A program made the position numbers and the translations under genes. From the NCBI RefSeq assembly GCF_902506065.1, contig NZ_LR732912.1, forward strand, positions 852,387 to 916,386: a DNA stretch of 64,000 nucleotides, given 5' to 3'. How positions within the stretch are numbered: the first letter of the stretch is position 1; each line of letters opens with the position of its first letter. The notes under the pieces are model-generated. The model worked only from the letters and a program-made list of their open reading frames with translations. It did not search any database and was not told the DNA's origin. The DNA is from Arthrobacter sp. 9V. GTDB taxonomy: Bacteria; Actinomycetota; Actinomycetes; Actinomycetales; Micrococcaceae. Shown piece by piece: positions 43,790 to 52,978 of this stretch.

Positions 43790-44239
43790 TCACCAGCCAA
43801 AGGTGTTTGTTATGGCACCGTCTGTCTTGTAGTCGGCCACATCCGGATAGGCCCAGCGCAGGATCTTGTACTCGCCTCCGCGCCGTATGGCTTCAAGGAC
43901 AACAAACTCCTGGTTTCCTGCCCGGTTGAATTCCACCACTATCCCGAGCACTTTTTCTTTCCCCGGGATCAGTTGGTAGATCTTGGGAACCCACATTATT
44001 GGCTGCGGGTCAGCTTCCTGCTTGGCGGCCATTTCCGCTTCGCTCTTCTTGCATTCATCCACGCTCTGTTCGCTGGAACTGTCCAAGTGGTCACAAAACT
44101 TACCGTCGTGACCTGCCAGTGAGTAGGCGAACGTAGTCCCGAGATCACTGGCTTTGGCGTCGTCGTGTGTTTGTGCGCATCCGCTCAGAATCAGGGTGGC
44201 TGCTGCAAGAGATGCAGCCGCAGTCAGGGACTTCCGCAT
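43790..44239 (-). CDS. Small lipoprotein of unknown function
   Basis: The 149-residue product has a lipoprotein signal (LAAATLILSGCAQ, Cys at 21). The mature part begins DDAKASDLGTTFAYSLAGHDGKFCDHL and holds two further Cys near residues 49 and 63 that could pair, followed by a beta-rich end (VVEFNRAGNQEFVVLEAIRRGG). No family is recognised. AGGAG lies 9 nt before ATG 44239. It starts 12 bp after the GH18-like gene ends, so the two are probably one operon. Confidence 0.75.
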   Translation of the reverse strand: MRKSLTAAASLAAATLILSGCAQTHDDAKASDLGTTFAYSLAGHDGKFCDHLDSSSEQSVDECKKSEAEMAAKQEADPQPIMWVPKIYQLIPGKEKVLGIVVEFNRAGNQEFVVLEAIRRGGEYKILRWAYPDVADYKTDGAITNTFGW

Positions 44240-44251
44240 GCTGTATCACTC

Positions 44252-45817
44252 CTACTTTCCCGTTTGACCGGCAAGCACTTTAGTCAGTTCCTCGTTGCTC
44301 AGTCTCATCCACGCCGACTCAGTAGAGCCCTGCAGCGCGGCTTCCGGACTCTGCGTTTGGACCCACCATTTAGCCTCAAAAACGTGCTGGTCCAGCATCA
44401 CGCGGTCTCCCTTGCGGTAGACAGTTGTAGCTGACCACGCCGGGTAGGTTCCTGCGGGGACAGTGACTTCAGGCTTGGGCCGGTCGCCGGGAAGGACGGG
44501 CCCGATCAGTTTCCAGGGGGCAGCGGCACGGTCCGGGACGGGGTCGTTGGGAACGTCGTCTTTGGTCCACCACTTGGCTTCGTAGACGTTGCCTTGCCAC
44601 ACGATCCGGTCCGACTGCGCGTACGTGGCCACCGGTGACCAGATCGGGTAGGGGCTGGTGGCGGGGTCGTCCACTACCGCTGTGGCAGTGGTTGTGCCTG
44701 TTGGCAGCGCCGGGCTGGGGGAGGCCGTGGCGGTGGAGTCAATGTCCTCGCCCAGGACGTCGGAGAAACGCGAAGCGCCCTGCGGCACACCACTGCAGGC
44801 ATCTGACACCACGGTCAGCGTGGGGTAGTTGGGCCCGCATTCAGCATCCCGGTTCAAGGACCACATGGACATCCGGCCCACGCCCTTGCTTTGTGCGAAG
44901 TCGTGCAAACCTTGAGCGTCGGACATGGTGAACACATCAGCCACAATGTCGTTTTGACCGATCATGGGGGTCAGGCCGATCTTGCGCCACAGGGTCTGTG
45001 CACCAAGATTTTGTTGCGCTGCCGAATAAGCATCGCCCAGTTGGGCGTGGGTTGCCTCGGCTGCCGCCATGGAGGCCTGCAGCATGGACTGCCCGGCCAC
45101 ACGGCTTTCGCCGAAGTCCATGGTCATGATGTTCACACCGGCCAGTTCCACTCCGGCTGAAAGCATCTGCCCGACGGCGGCCCTTCCGTCCGGGGTCAGC
45201 CCCGCCGGAGCCACGGGTAACGTCAGCCAGACGGACAGGCTCTTGCCCTCGGACTGCCGTGCTTTCTGCACTGCAGTGATGGCTTTGCTCTGCCGCGCAA
45301 GAGAGGCCGTATCCGCTAGCGCAGTGCCCTCGATATCCAGGTCAATGGTGTTGAGGTCGTAACGGTCGATCACAGAAGAGTAGGCCTGCTTGAGCCGATC
45401 ATCGTCGGTGCATGCGGTGGCGAGTTCCTGATTGGACAGCCCGCCGAAGGAGACCGCCACGTCGCCACCGGTCTGCCTGAGGCGGGCGATGCGCCGGTCC
45501 AGGTCAAGGTCCGAGGCAGCTGAGTCCAGGCTGTAGAAGGATCCCCACGAGGGGGTGCACCCGTCCTTGGCGTCGGCCACAATAAAGGACAACACCACGG
45601 ATTTAGTGTTGTCTCCAGAGGGCTGTTCGAAAGCGTATCGGGGTGTTGCCGTCACATCCACGTACCCCATGAAATGCGACGGTGATGCTGCCGCGGCACG
45701 GGTATCGGTGTAGTTACGCCAGGAAACGACGCCGGCCCCTACAACTACCGCTATGACGGCCAGCAGCACGGAGAGCCGAATCCAGGACAGCTTTCGCCCA
45801 GGAAAGTGTTTGGACAT
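44252..45817 (-). CDS. Membrane-anchored GH18-like chitinase with two carbohydrate-binding modules
   Basis: The 521-residue protein starts with a short basic tail and membrane helix (LSVLLAVIAVVVGAGVV) without obvious cleavage site, so it may stay anchored. The catalytic TIM-barrel region (about 45-360) has VAVSFGG and YDLNTIDLDIEGTAL, the DxDxE motif of family 18 with Glu as acid. Two C-terminal modules of about 45 residues, each W-S-rich (YPIWSPVATYAQSDRIVWQG.VYEAKWW and YPAWSATTVYRKGDRVM..HVFEAKWW), resemble chitin-binding CBM5/12. Substrate is likely chitin or peptidoglycan-like glycans. GGGGGA precedes ATG 45817. Confidence 0.86.
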   Translation of the reverse strand: MSKHFPGRKLSWIRLSVLLAVIAVVVGAGVVSWRNYTDTRAAAASPSHFMGYVDVTATPRYAFEQPSGDNTKSVVLSFIVADAKDGCTPSWGSFYSLDSAASDLDLDRRIARLRQTGGDVAVSFGGLSNQELATACTDDDRLKQAYSSVIDRYDLNTIDLDIEGTALADTASLARQSKAITAVQKARQSEGKSLSVWLTLPVAPAGLTPDGRAAVGQMLSAGVELAGVNIMTMDFGESRVAGQSMLQASMAAAEATHAQLGDAYSAAQQNLGAQTLWRKIGLTPMIGQNDIVADVFTMSDAQGLHDFAQSKGVGRMSMWSLNRDAECGPNYPTLTVVSDACSGVPQGASRFSDVLGEDIDSTATASPSPALPTGTTTATAVVDDPATSPYPIWSPVATYAQSDRIVWQGNVYEAKWWTKDDVPNDPVPDRAAAPWKLIGPVLPGDRPKPEVTVPAGTYPAWSATTVYRKGDRVMLDQHVFEAKWWVQTQSPEAALQGSTESAWMRLSNEELTKVLAGQTGK

Positions 45818-46033
45818 TAATCCCCCAACATTGAGACCTGCATTTCCAGCAAGCAGGAGCGTGGCCGTTGGATCAGGCCAAGAATTGTTTCAACAATTTC
45901 CGCAGACCACGCGGCAAACCTAAGCTCCTGTTATCGATTACTATAAGGGCAATCGGCGACGCTTTTGCTACGGAGGCGGACGCTCAACCGGCTATCGGGC
46001 CGGAAGGCGCGGATCACAGTCTGATGGGGAATA

Positions 46034-48403
46034 ATGACGGACCAGTTGGTTAATTTATCCGATGTCGAGCGGGATCCAAAAGAGCTTCCTGCGGACCGTC
46101 CGGAAAATGCAGGGCGAAAGCGGCAGTGGGGATCGGAGCGGCGGTCCGAGCCGTTGGCCATTGTTCACCCAACGCCTTCCTCCCGAAAGATCGTTCTTGG
46201 CCGGCTGGCAATACTTGTCACTGTGGGAGCCTGGCTTTATTACGTGGTCTCCACCATCATTCGGCAGTTTGTTGACAATCCGAACTCCGGATTCCGATTC
46301 GGGTTCGAGTCGATTTCCTACCTCATTGTTGTCACGTTCCTGACGTTCTCTGCCCTGATGTACCTTATGGCGCGGCAAGGGGCTCTCTACCGGTTCAAGG
46401 AACACCGCAGGGTGCCGCGCGGCGAACTTGATGCCCACTTCGCCAATTACAAAGAGGCGGTGACGGTACTGGTGCCGTCTTACGCCGAAGAACCGCAAGT
46501 GGTCAGGGGAACGCTATGGTCGGCGGCTCTTCAGGAATTTCCCGATTTGCGGGTGGTGCTGCTGCTGGACGATCCGCCAAACCCCACCGAGCCGGAGAAG
46601 ATTCATCGCCTTGAACAGACCAGGGCGCTGGCGGGACAGATCGCAGATGCCCTGTCCGCTCCGGCAGCGCGCGCCAACAAGGCTCTGGAAACTTTCCGTG
46701 AGAGGCACGGATATCCCCTACAAAAGGAGAACCCGGGCGCGGACAAAGCGGACACAACTGATGAGCTCGGACTGCTGATCGCCGAGTATGTAGCAGCAGT
46801 TGAGTGGTTGGAGGCGATGGCTGAGGCCGAAACCGTGGAAGACCATGTGGACGAATTCTTCGTGGACCTGGTCATTATGGGTTTGGCGCGTGAACTTCGC
46901 TTGGTTTTGTTGGCGTTGGAAGCTGCCCAGGCTCAAAATGCTGCCCCCGGCCCGGAGCGGATGGAACAGCTCTATTTGAGGCTCACATGGATCTTTAACG
47001 TCCGCACTGAGACATTTGAGCGTAAGCGCTACGCCAGCTTGTCCCACGAGGCCAACAAGGCCATGAACCTTAACGCCTACATTTCGCTGATGGGCAAGCG
47101 GTGGCGGCGGGAGGAGACCGCCGGGAGCGTTGTGCTTCGTCCATCTTCGGTCCCCAGTGACGACGATTTTGTGGTTCCGGACAGCACCTATTTGCTGACC
47201 TTGGACGCTGATTCGCTGCTGCTGCGGGACTACTGTTTGCGCTTGGTGTACTTCCTGGAATCCGCAGGCAACGAGCGTGTTGCCGTGACGCAAACACCCT
47301 ATTCCTCCTTCCTAGGCGCCCCTACGCGCATTGAAAGGATTGCCGGGGCCACAACTGACATTCAGCACATTCTTCACCAGGGCATGACATTTTATGGAGC
47401 CACGTTCTGGGTGGGAGCCAACGCGATCATCCGCAAATGTGCCATTGAGGACATTGTTGAAGTGGAGACGGTTGGCGGGTTCGAAATTCGCACATATATC
47501 CAGGACCGCACCGTCATTGAGGACACTGAATCCAGTATTGACCTGGGCACGTACGGGTGGACCTTGGTGAATTATCCGGAGCGTCTGAGTTATAGCGCCA
47601 CACCACCTGATTTTGGTTCGCTGGTGGTGCAGCGGCGGCGCTGGGCCAACGGTGGTCTGTTGATTCTTCCCAAACTATGGAACCAACTCTCTCAGCGGCG
47701 ACTACAACGGCAGCGAATACTCATCCGTGAGGTTCTCCTGCGCGTGAACTACATGGCGTCCATTACCTGGGCCAGCTTCGGGCTTCTATTCCTGCTTGCC
47801 TACCCGTATGACAGCAGGCTCCTTAGCCCTGCGGTCTTCATAGCTGCCCTGCCGTACTTTCTGTGCATGGGCTCGGATCTTCGCGATTGCGGCCACCGCT
47901 TCAGCGATATTTTCCGCATTTATGGCTTCAACCTCATCCTGTTGCCGGTCAATCTGGCCGGCGTTTTGAAGTCACTTCAGCAGGGTCTTACCGGGGACAA
48001 GATTCCCTTTGTCCGAACCCCCAAGGTCAAGGACCGGACGGCCGCACCGGCCATCTATGTCCTGATTCCCTACGCCATTGTTGCGTTCTCCGCGCTGACT
48101 GTCTGGCGGGACGCCCAGCAGGGCAACTGGGGTAACGTGGCCTTCGCTTCACTGAATGCTGTGTTGGCCATGTGGTGCATCCAGGCGTACATCGGCTTGT
48201 GGAATTCAGTGGTGGACGTTGTCCTTGGAGCGGTCAACTGGCTCTACGTCGCACCAAAACCCAAGGCCAAGCCGGAGTCGTTGGTTGTTCCCAAAACCCC
48301 CGAAGAGGTGGATTGGGAATCCATCCTTTACCACGGTGACCGGAGGCTCAACCGGGACCTCCGCGGCGGCACCGACCGCCGTCGTCGTATTTCACTTCGT
48401 TGA
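46034..48403 (+). CDS. Cellulose-synthase-like membrane glycosyltransferase (GT2)
   Basis: The 789-residue protein has two N-terminal membrane helices (about 55-75 and 95-115), a cytosolic GT2 domain and about five C-terminal helices from residue 570 on. Processive GT2 motifs are VTVLVPSYAEEPQ, VVLLLDDPPNP (first Asp, near 175), LLTLDADSLLL (DxD, near 389), VIEDTESS (acceptor acidic motif, near 493) and VVQRRRWANGG (the QxxRW motif, near 531). A helical insertion of about 120 residues lies between the first Asp and DxD. It should make and export a beta-linked polysaccharide. No PilZ domain or partner subunit adjoins it. GGGGA precedes the ATG. Confidence 0.87.
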   Translation: MTDQLVNLSDVERDPKELPADRPENAGRKRQWGSERRSEPLAIVHPTPSSRKIVLGRLAILVTVGAWLYYVVSTIIRQFVDNPNSGFRFGFESISYLIVVTFLTFSALMYLMARQGALYRFKEHRRVPRGELDAHFANYKEAVTVLVPSYAEEPQVVRGTLWSAALQEFPDLRVVLLLDDPPNPTEPEKIHRLEQTRALAGQIADALSAPAARANKALETFRERHGYPLQKENPGADKADTTDELGLLIAEYVAAVEWLEAMAEAETVEDHVDEFFVDLVIMGLARELRLVLLALEAAQAQNAAPGPERMEQLYLRLTWIFNVRTETFERKRYASLSHEANKAMNLNAYISLMGKRWRREETAGSVVLRPSSVPSDDDFVVPDSTYLLTLDADSLLLRDYCLRLVYFLESAGNERVAVTQTPYSSFLGAPTRIERIAGATTDIQHILHQGMTFYGATFWVGANAIIRKCAIEDIVEVETVGGFEIRTYIQDRTVIEDTESSIDLGTYGWTLVNYPERLSYSATPPDFGSLVVQRRRWANGGLLILPKLWNQLSQRRLQRQRILIREVLLRVNYMASITWASFGLLFLLAYPYDSRLLSPAVFIAALPYFLCMGSDLRDCGHRFSDIFRIYGFNLILLPVNLAGVLKSLQQGLTGDKIPFVRTPKVKDRTAAPAIYVLIPYAIVAFSALTVWRDAQQGNWGNVAFASLNAVLAMWCIQAYIGLWNSVVDVVLGAVNWLYVAPKPKAKPESLVVPKTPEEVDWESILYHGDRRLNRDLRGGTDRRRRISLR

Positions 48404-48424
48404 TCAATCCAACGAGGTCCGTCC

Positions 48425-48462
48425 AAAAAACAGGGCCTTCCGCTTGATGGCGGAAGGCCCTG
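48425..48462. terminator. Hairpin terminator, strongest for the minus-strand gene
   Basis: CAGGGCCTTCCGC (48431-48443) pairs with 48450-48462 around TTGATG. A run of six A at 48425-48430 gives a U-tract on the minus-strand transcript from the 48480-51050 gene; it also follows the plus-strand glycosyltransferase. Confidence 0.88.
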
Positions 48463-48479
48463 TAGTCCTGGTCTAATTT

Positions 48480-51050
48480 CTAGTCGGACCAGATGCCCCC
48501 ATCGAGGAGTGCCACGGCACTGTCGAGGATGCCGTCGCTGGTGTCAGCAACTGCAATTTCCACGGTGACGGGGACGCCTGGCTGCACAGGGACGGAACAC
48601 GTAAGGGCGGTGGTCATGCCGTCCATAGCGGTGTTGAATCCGCTGGCACCGGCGGTGTTGTCAATATAGTAGGTTTCGTTCGTGTGATCGTTGACATTGT
48701 TTACACTGATTGGGCTTTGCGTCCCTGGTACCAAGGCGCAGTTTGTTCCGTTGACAAAGACGCCCATGACGTCGTTGTAGGGGCTGCCCACATACTCGGG
48801 GTACTCTTCGCTGGCAAAGAAATACCGAATGTGGAGGGTGTCGCCGGACGGAACCACTTTTGCCCAGTACGAGGCCGCATCAAACGTGGGCAGGCCTCCA
48901 ATGAAATTGGACAACGTGGAGTTTCCGGGAGTTCCCAGATTGCTGGAGGCCAGCTCTCCGGGTGTTCCTACTGAGTTCTGCATATTTCCTGTTGACAAGA
49001 TCCACGCAGCACCACCGGGTCCATAGTCGGTGGCCCGGCCCCACTGGGATGAGTCCCCGGCGCCGCCCTTTTCACTTACAGTGATACCGTCACCGAAGAC
49101 TTCTTCCGTGACCTGTTCAACGGGCGGTGTCACGGGCTTGCAGAGGTCGCCTTGCCAGAGAACAAGGTTTTTGGTGAGCTCCTTCTTCCACTCGTCTGTC
49201 AGCTTTACGCCAAAGACCTCGACGCCGGCAATGACTCCTATGCGCCCAGCCAATCCAACTTCGTGGGCACAAGTTTCAGGACCGGTGGCGTACTTTGCAT
49301 AAGCGTCGAAACCACCCGTGAGGCCGGCGATTCCATACAACTTGGCCGTCAGCGTGGGGCCAATGGTTACTGAGGACTCACTGGTCAACTGCGGGCCTTG
49401 GAATGTTGCTTCGGCGTTGCCACCATACTCAGCCACCGGCTGGAAATTCCCGTCCTTATAGGACATGCCAACCGTAGTGGTCGCAGACGCCGACGCTGTG
49501 ACGTATGTATCTGCCGTCCACTCGCTCTTGGCCTTCAGATCAATGGAGGAAATGAACTGGACCTCCACAGGTACAGGTCCCACTTGGATGTGAGCCCACG
49601 TATTAACGGTGCCAAGGTTCTTCTCGGCCGTTCCGGTCAAAGTACCTGTTGCCCTGGCTGTCGTTTTAGCCGACAGTCCCGTGTCCAGCGTGAACTTAGC
49701 CTGCTTCAGCGAAGCCCAGTGGATGTCCACTTCTGCGTTGACGTCAGAATTAACACCGAATTCGCTGCTGAGTGCCAGAGTTCCGGTGCCCTCCACATCC
49801 ACTGTCTTCCACGCTGTACCTGTCACGGATTTGCTCAGGGTGTCAGAGAACTTGAAGGTTTTTTCAAAGATGGGCAAAGAAACATCACTGGTTGTGGCCA
49901 GTTCATCGGCTGGAATCCGCCCGTTTTTGACGTTGAAAGGGGCCGCGGACGCCTGGGCGTTGTCGATCACTTCGACGCCGTCGGCGGGAATGAACTCTTG
50001 CTTGACGATGGTGGTGGTTGGCGTCACCAAGCCGCTGGTGTCGTAGATAGCGTCCGGCAGCGTGGCCTGTTGAACAACAGCTGTTTGTTTGCCGTCGGGA
50101 GCATTAGTGACCTGCTGGACCCGAACCAACATCCCGTCAGGGGTGAACTCTGAGAATCCGGATACAAGTACGTTGCCTGGATCGATATCCGGGGCGCCCG
50201 CTCCTACGGAGTTGAAGGTGATGGTCGTATCGCCCTGAACGTACTCCCGCGCCAGGGTGGCGCTGTCAATGATGAGGGTGTCCGGCGAAGTGACGACGCC
50301 ATCTGCTGCTGGCGGCAAAGACAGCCGGTAGAGGTACGCCGCCATGGCATCGCGATTGATGGGCGAAAGGGGGCGGTAGGAAGCCGTTCCGTCTCCGTTA
50401 TCCCAACCTGTGGCAATTCCCTTTGCCTGGAGCCAGGAAATCTCGGTGTAGAACTGCGTGGTGTTGCTGATGTCAGAGAACGGAGGCGTTGCTGGTGCCT
50501 GGAAGTCAGGCTCATTTTCAAAGCGATAAAGGAAAGCCGCCATTGCGTCCCGGTTGATCGCGGATGTGGGGCGGTACTCCCGCTTGCCGTTTCCGACATC
50601 CCATCCAGTGGAGATTTGCTGTTGGTACAGCCAAGCCATTTCCTTATAGTGTTGCTGGCCGGGGCTGACGTCCTGGAACGGAGAGGTATTGGGGGCGGTG
50701 AATTCCGGGCTGCCTGCAAGCCGGTAAAGGAACGCGGCCATTGCGTCCCGGTTGATGGCGGTCAGGGGGCGGTATGTTCCATCCGACCAGCCGGTAGAGA
50801 TTCCTTCGTTTGCCAACCACGACATTTCTTTGGCAAACATCATGCCTGCGGGCACATCGGTGAAGGTCACGGCTTTTTCGGTTTCACCAGCAGCTGTTGC
50901 TGCTGTCTGGCCCGTAAATACCAGTGAGGCACAAAAGATGCCGGCCATGACGGTTCGGCTGGTTAGGGAAAAATGGGTCCTTCGGGGGTGCCCCGCTTTA
51001 GGGCTGGGCATAGGTGTATCAGGTGACGTGTTCAAGGGGCGCTCTCTCAT
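48480..51050 (-). CDS. Large secreted protein: N-terminal SLH-like repeats, C-terminal choice-of-anchor L domain
   Basis: The 856-residue protein has a long signal peptide (RTVMAGIFCASLVFTGQTAATAA, cleavage near residue 54), then three SLH-like repeats (about 60-245; TFTDVPAGMMFAKEMSWLA, GISTGW, INRDAMAAFLYRL). A beta-rich middle part of about 370 residues is unlike anything I recognise. The end (about 640-856) holds RYFFASEEYPEYVGSPYNDVMGVFVNG, a hallmark of choice-of-anchor L domains in secreted adhesin-like proteins. Here the wall-binding repeats sit at the N-terminus, unlike the neighbours. The ribosome-binding site before ATG 51050 is weak. The gene ends at a strong terminator. Confidence 0.82.
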   Translation of the reverse strand: MRERPLNTSPDTPMPSPKAGHPRRTHFSLTSRTVMAGIFCASLVFTGQTAATAAGETEKAVTFTDVPAGMMFAKEMSWLANEGISTGWSDGTYRPLTAINRDAMAAFLYRLAGSPEFTAPNTSPFQDVSPGQQHYKEMAWLYQQQISTGWDVGNGKREYRPTSAINRDAMAAFLYRFENEPDFQAPATPPFSDISNTTQFYTEISWLQAKGIATGWDNGDGTASYRPLSPINRDAMAAYLYRLSLPPAADGVVTSPDTLIIDSATLAREYVQGDTTITFNSVGAGAPDIDPGNVLVSGFSEFTPDGMLVRVQQVTNAPDGKQTAVVQQATLPDAIYDTSGLVTPTTTIVKQEFIPADGVEVIDNAQASAAPFNVKNGRIPADELATTSDVSLPIFEKTFKFSDTLSKSVTGTAWKTVDVEGTGTLALSSEFGVNSDVNAEVDIHWASLKQAKFTLDTGLSAKTTARATGTLTGTAEKNLGTVNTWAHIQVGPVPVEVQFISSIDLKAKSEWTADTYVTASASATTTVGMSYKDGNFQPVAEYGGNAEATFQGPQLTSESSVTIGPTLTAKLYGIAGLTGGFDAYAKYATGPETCAHEVGLAGRIGVIAGVEVFGVKLTDEWKKELTKNLVLWQGDLCKPVTPPVEQVTEEVFGDGITVSEKGGAGDSSQWGRATDYGPGGAAWILSTGNMQNSVGTPGELASSNLGTPGNSTLSNFIGGLPTFDAASYWAKVVPSGDTLHIRYFFASEEYPEYVGSPYNDVMGVFVNGTNCALVPGTQSPISVNNVNDHTNETYYIDNTAGASGFNTAMDGMTTALTCSVPVQPGVPVTVEIAVADTSDGILDSAVALLDGGIWSD

Positions 51051-51313
51051 AAAACATCGTGTCCTGCCACCAATTGCCTCATTGGTGCCGGACTGGGGTG
51101 CGAACGGAAATCAATCCAGTGTTGCCTTATTTGCAATACTGAGCTATTGCGGTGGGTGTTGATCAGCATCTCTTCACAAGTGTGTAAATCTGCTGTTGCC
51201 GTGATCCTAAAGGTCTTTTAGTAATTAAGTCCATAAGGGAGGTTTATATGAACTTCCGGCGGGTGTCATAGTTCCGGCAACGTCCCAAGTCCGCTTCGGC
51301 TACCTGGCTTACG

Positions 51314-52840
51314 TCACGGAAGCTTAAACCCGGAGAGTGAGTTCTCCTGGGCGAGGACGGCAACGCCGTTGTTCGTCGCTGGGATGTCACGGAGTGTGCC
51401 TGTCGCTGGCGCCGGGGTGGCCTTTGCATTCCTATCGCAGGGAAACAGTGTTGACCCGCCAGTTCCCAGGTTTCCTTCGGGTTGAACGGGGAAGGGAGCG
51501 TCAGCTGGCAGAGGGTACTTGGCCGCTTTCGAGCAGAGGAACACGTCTTCGCTCGTAGCTTCCCGGCTCGCTCCGCTCCGGGTGTCTACTATGACCAGGC
51601 CGTCAGGGCCGCCGGTCAGCACCATGTCTCCCCGGCTGGGTGAAGGGATCAATAGATCTGCTGCTGCCTTGATGGGTGTGGGTTTAGTCTGCCACTTTGC
51701 CTCACCGGTAGCTGGGTCGTAACCCACTACCTTCCCCTCAGCATTTTGGTAGCCGTCGCCTGGAACAACCATGGTTCCTTGGTTGTATTCGCAGCGAACG
51801 GGGAAGGCGTTGCCTTCCATTAGCTTGGTTTCGGTCTTTCCCACACCACTGGAACACCATTTCTCGGAACCTTCCGCTGTCCACAGTTTCTCCCCAGTGG
51901 AGGCGCGGAAACCTACGGTCTTATGTTTTGTCAGGTCTACGGTGAAGGTTTGTTCCATGAGCCTGGCGTAGTCAGTTTCCGTGGTGGGGTTGATACCGAC
52001 CGAGCCAATGTAAAGGTCCAGTTTCTTGGAATATTCGAAGGTCCAACCGAGGTTGGTGGTTGCTCCTGGTCCGAAAAGCGACTGCACGTCAGCTTCCCAG
52101 AGTTTGCTGCCAGCGGATACTCTTGCGAGTTGTTCCCGGCCGTCTTCTACCACCGAATAAAGTCCGTTGCCCACCAGTCTGAAGTTGCCGGTCAGGGGAT
52201 TCACCTCTGGACCTGTGGAATCAGTGCCGGCACTGAGGTCAACCCTGTGTTGTGTCGTCAATCGGGTTTGGGCATCCAACGAAGTGAAGCACATGTCCAG
52301 CTCATCGTCGCAGGCGGCTGGGCGGGATTCCACCAACTGCGGATCCCCCCGGTAAAGCTCCTTGCCGCTCTTCAGATCGACCGCCACGGGAGCGGTCCAC
52401 CACGAGGTGCCGCTGTCATTGGTTGGGGCAGCGGTTTCCTGCAAAAATACTGCCACGCTGGCGCCTGCGGACGTCTTGGTTATGGCGGGAGTCAGACTAA
52501 CCCCCGGGGCTCCTAAGCCGGGATGAACGGTTTGGTTCCAGATTTCCTTCCCGTCAGTGACGGAGATGGCGTGGGCGGTCACGCCGCTGGCCGTCTTTGC
52601 GTAGACCAGCGCGACGCCGTCGGCCACCTCAGGTTGGGCGATCGGGCTGAGGGCTACTTCCCAGACTGCATCGGCGCTGGTGGTGCTTCGGTCCAACACG
52701 TTAGTGGATGGAGAAGGAGTTCCTGCGGAAGGCGGAGCAGTGCAGGCCCCCAGCGTTAGTGAAACCCCAATGGCTACGGTTGCGAGTACAGCAGATTTTT
52801 GGCGCGCAAGCCCGTGCGCAGTAGATGTCGGCGAGTGCAT
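51314..52840 (-). CDS. Secreted lipoprotein with PQQ-type propeller repeats, paralogue of 42142
   Basis: The 508-residue protein has a lipoprotein signal (VAIGVSLTLGACTAPP) and shares its course with the gene at 42142: DGVALVYAKTASGVTAHAISV, then NQTVHPGLGAPGVSLTPA, SWWTAPVAVDL, GKELYRGDPQ and GEAKWQTKPTPI. The shared, co-linear segments show gene duplication. Cys pairs (ACDDELDMCF; CEYNQG) are conserved in both and may be disulfides. No active site is visible. GGGGGAAAA lies directly before ATG 52840. About 260 bp of non-coding DNA separates it from the upstream-located gene that starts at 51050. Confidence 0.78.
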   Translation of the reverse strand: MHSPTSTAHGLARQKSAVLATVAIGVSLTLGACTAPPSAGTPSPSTNVLDRSTTSADAVWEVALSPIAQPEVADGVALVYAKTASGVTAHAISVTDGKEIWNQTVHPGLGAPGVSLTPAITKTSAGASVAVFLQETAAPTNDSGTSWWTAPVAVDLKSGKELYRGDPQLVESRPAACDDELDMCFTSLDAQTRLTTQHRVDLSAGTDSTGPEVNPLTGNFRLVGNGLYSVVEDGREQLARVSAGSKLWEADVQSLFGPGATTNLGWTFEYSKKLDLYIGSVGINPTTETDYARLMEQTFTVDLTKHKTVGFRASTGEKLWTAEGSEKWCSSGVGKTETKLMEGNAFPVRCEYNQGTMVVPGDGYQNAEGKVVGYDPATGEAKWQTKPTPIKAAADLLIPSPSRGDMVLTGGPDGLVIVDTRSGASREATSEDVFLCSKAAKYPLPADAPFPVQPEGNLGTGGSTLFPCDRNAKATPAPATGTLRDIPATNNGVAVLAQENSLSGFKLP

Positions 52841-52978
52841 TTTTCCCCCAAGACGCGTTTTAAGAAAAGATGGCCAGCTAGCTGCCACTAAAAGCAAGAA
52901 TACCTATAAGTATGCTTCGTTTAGATATATTGAGTCTGTTGCGGATTGATTACCGCGCGTTGGAAAAATGGGGGTTTC

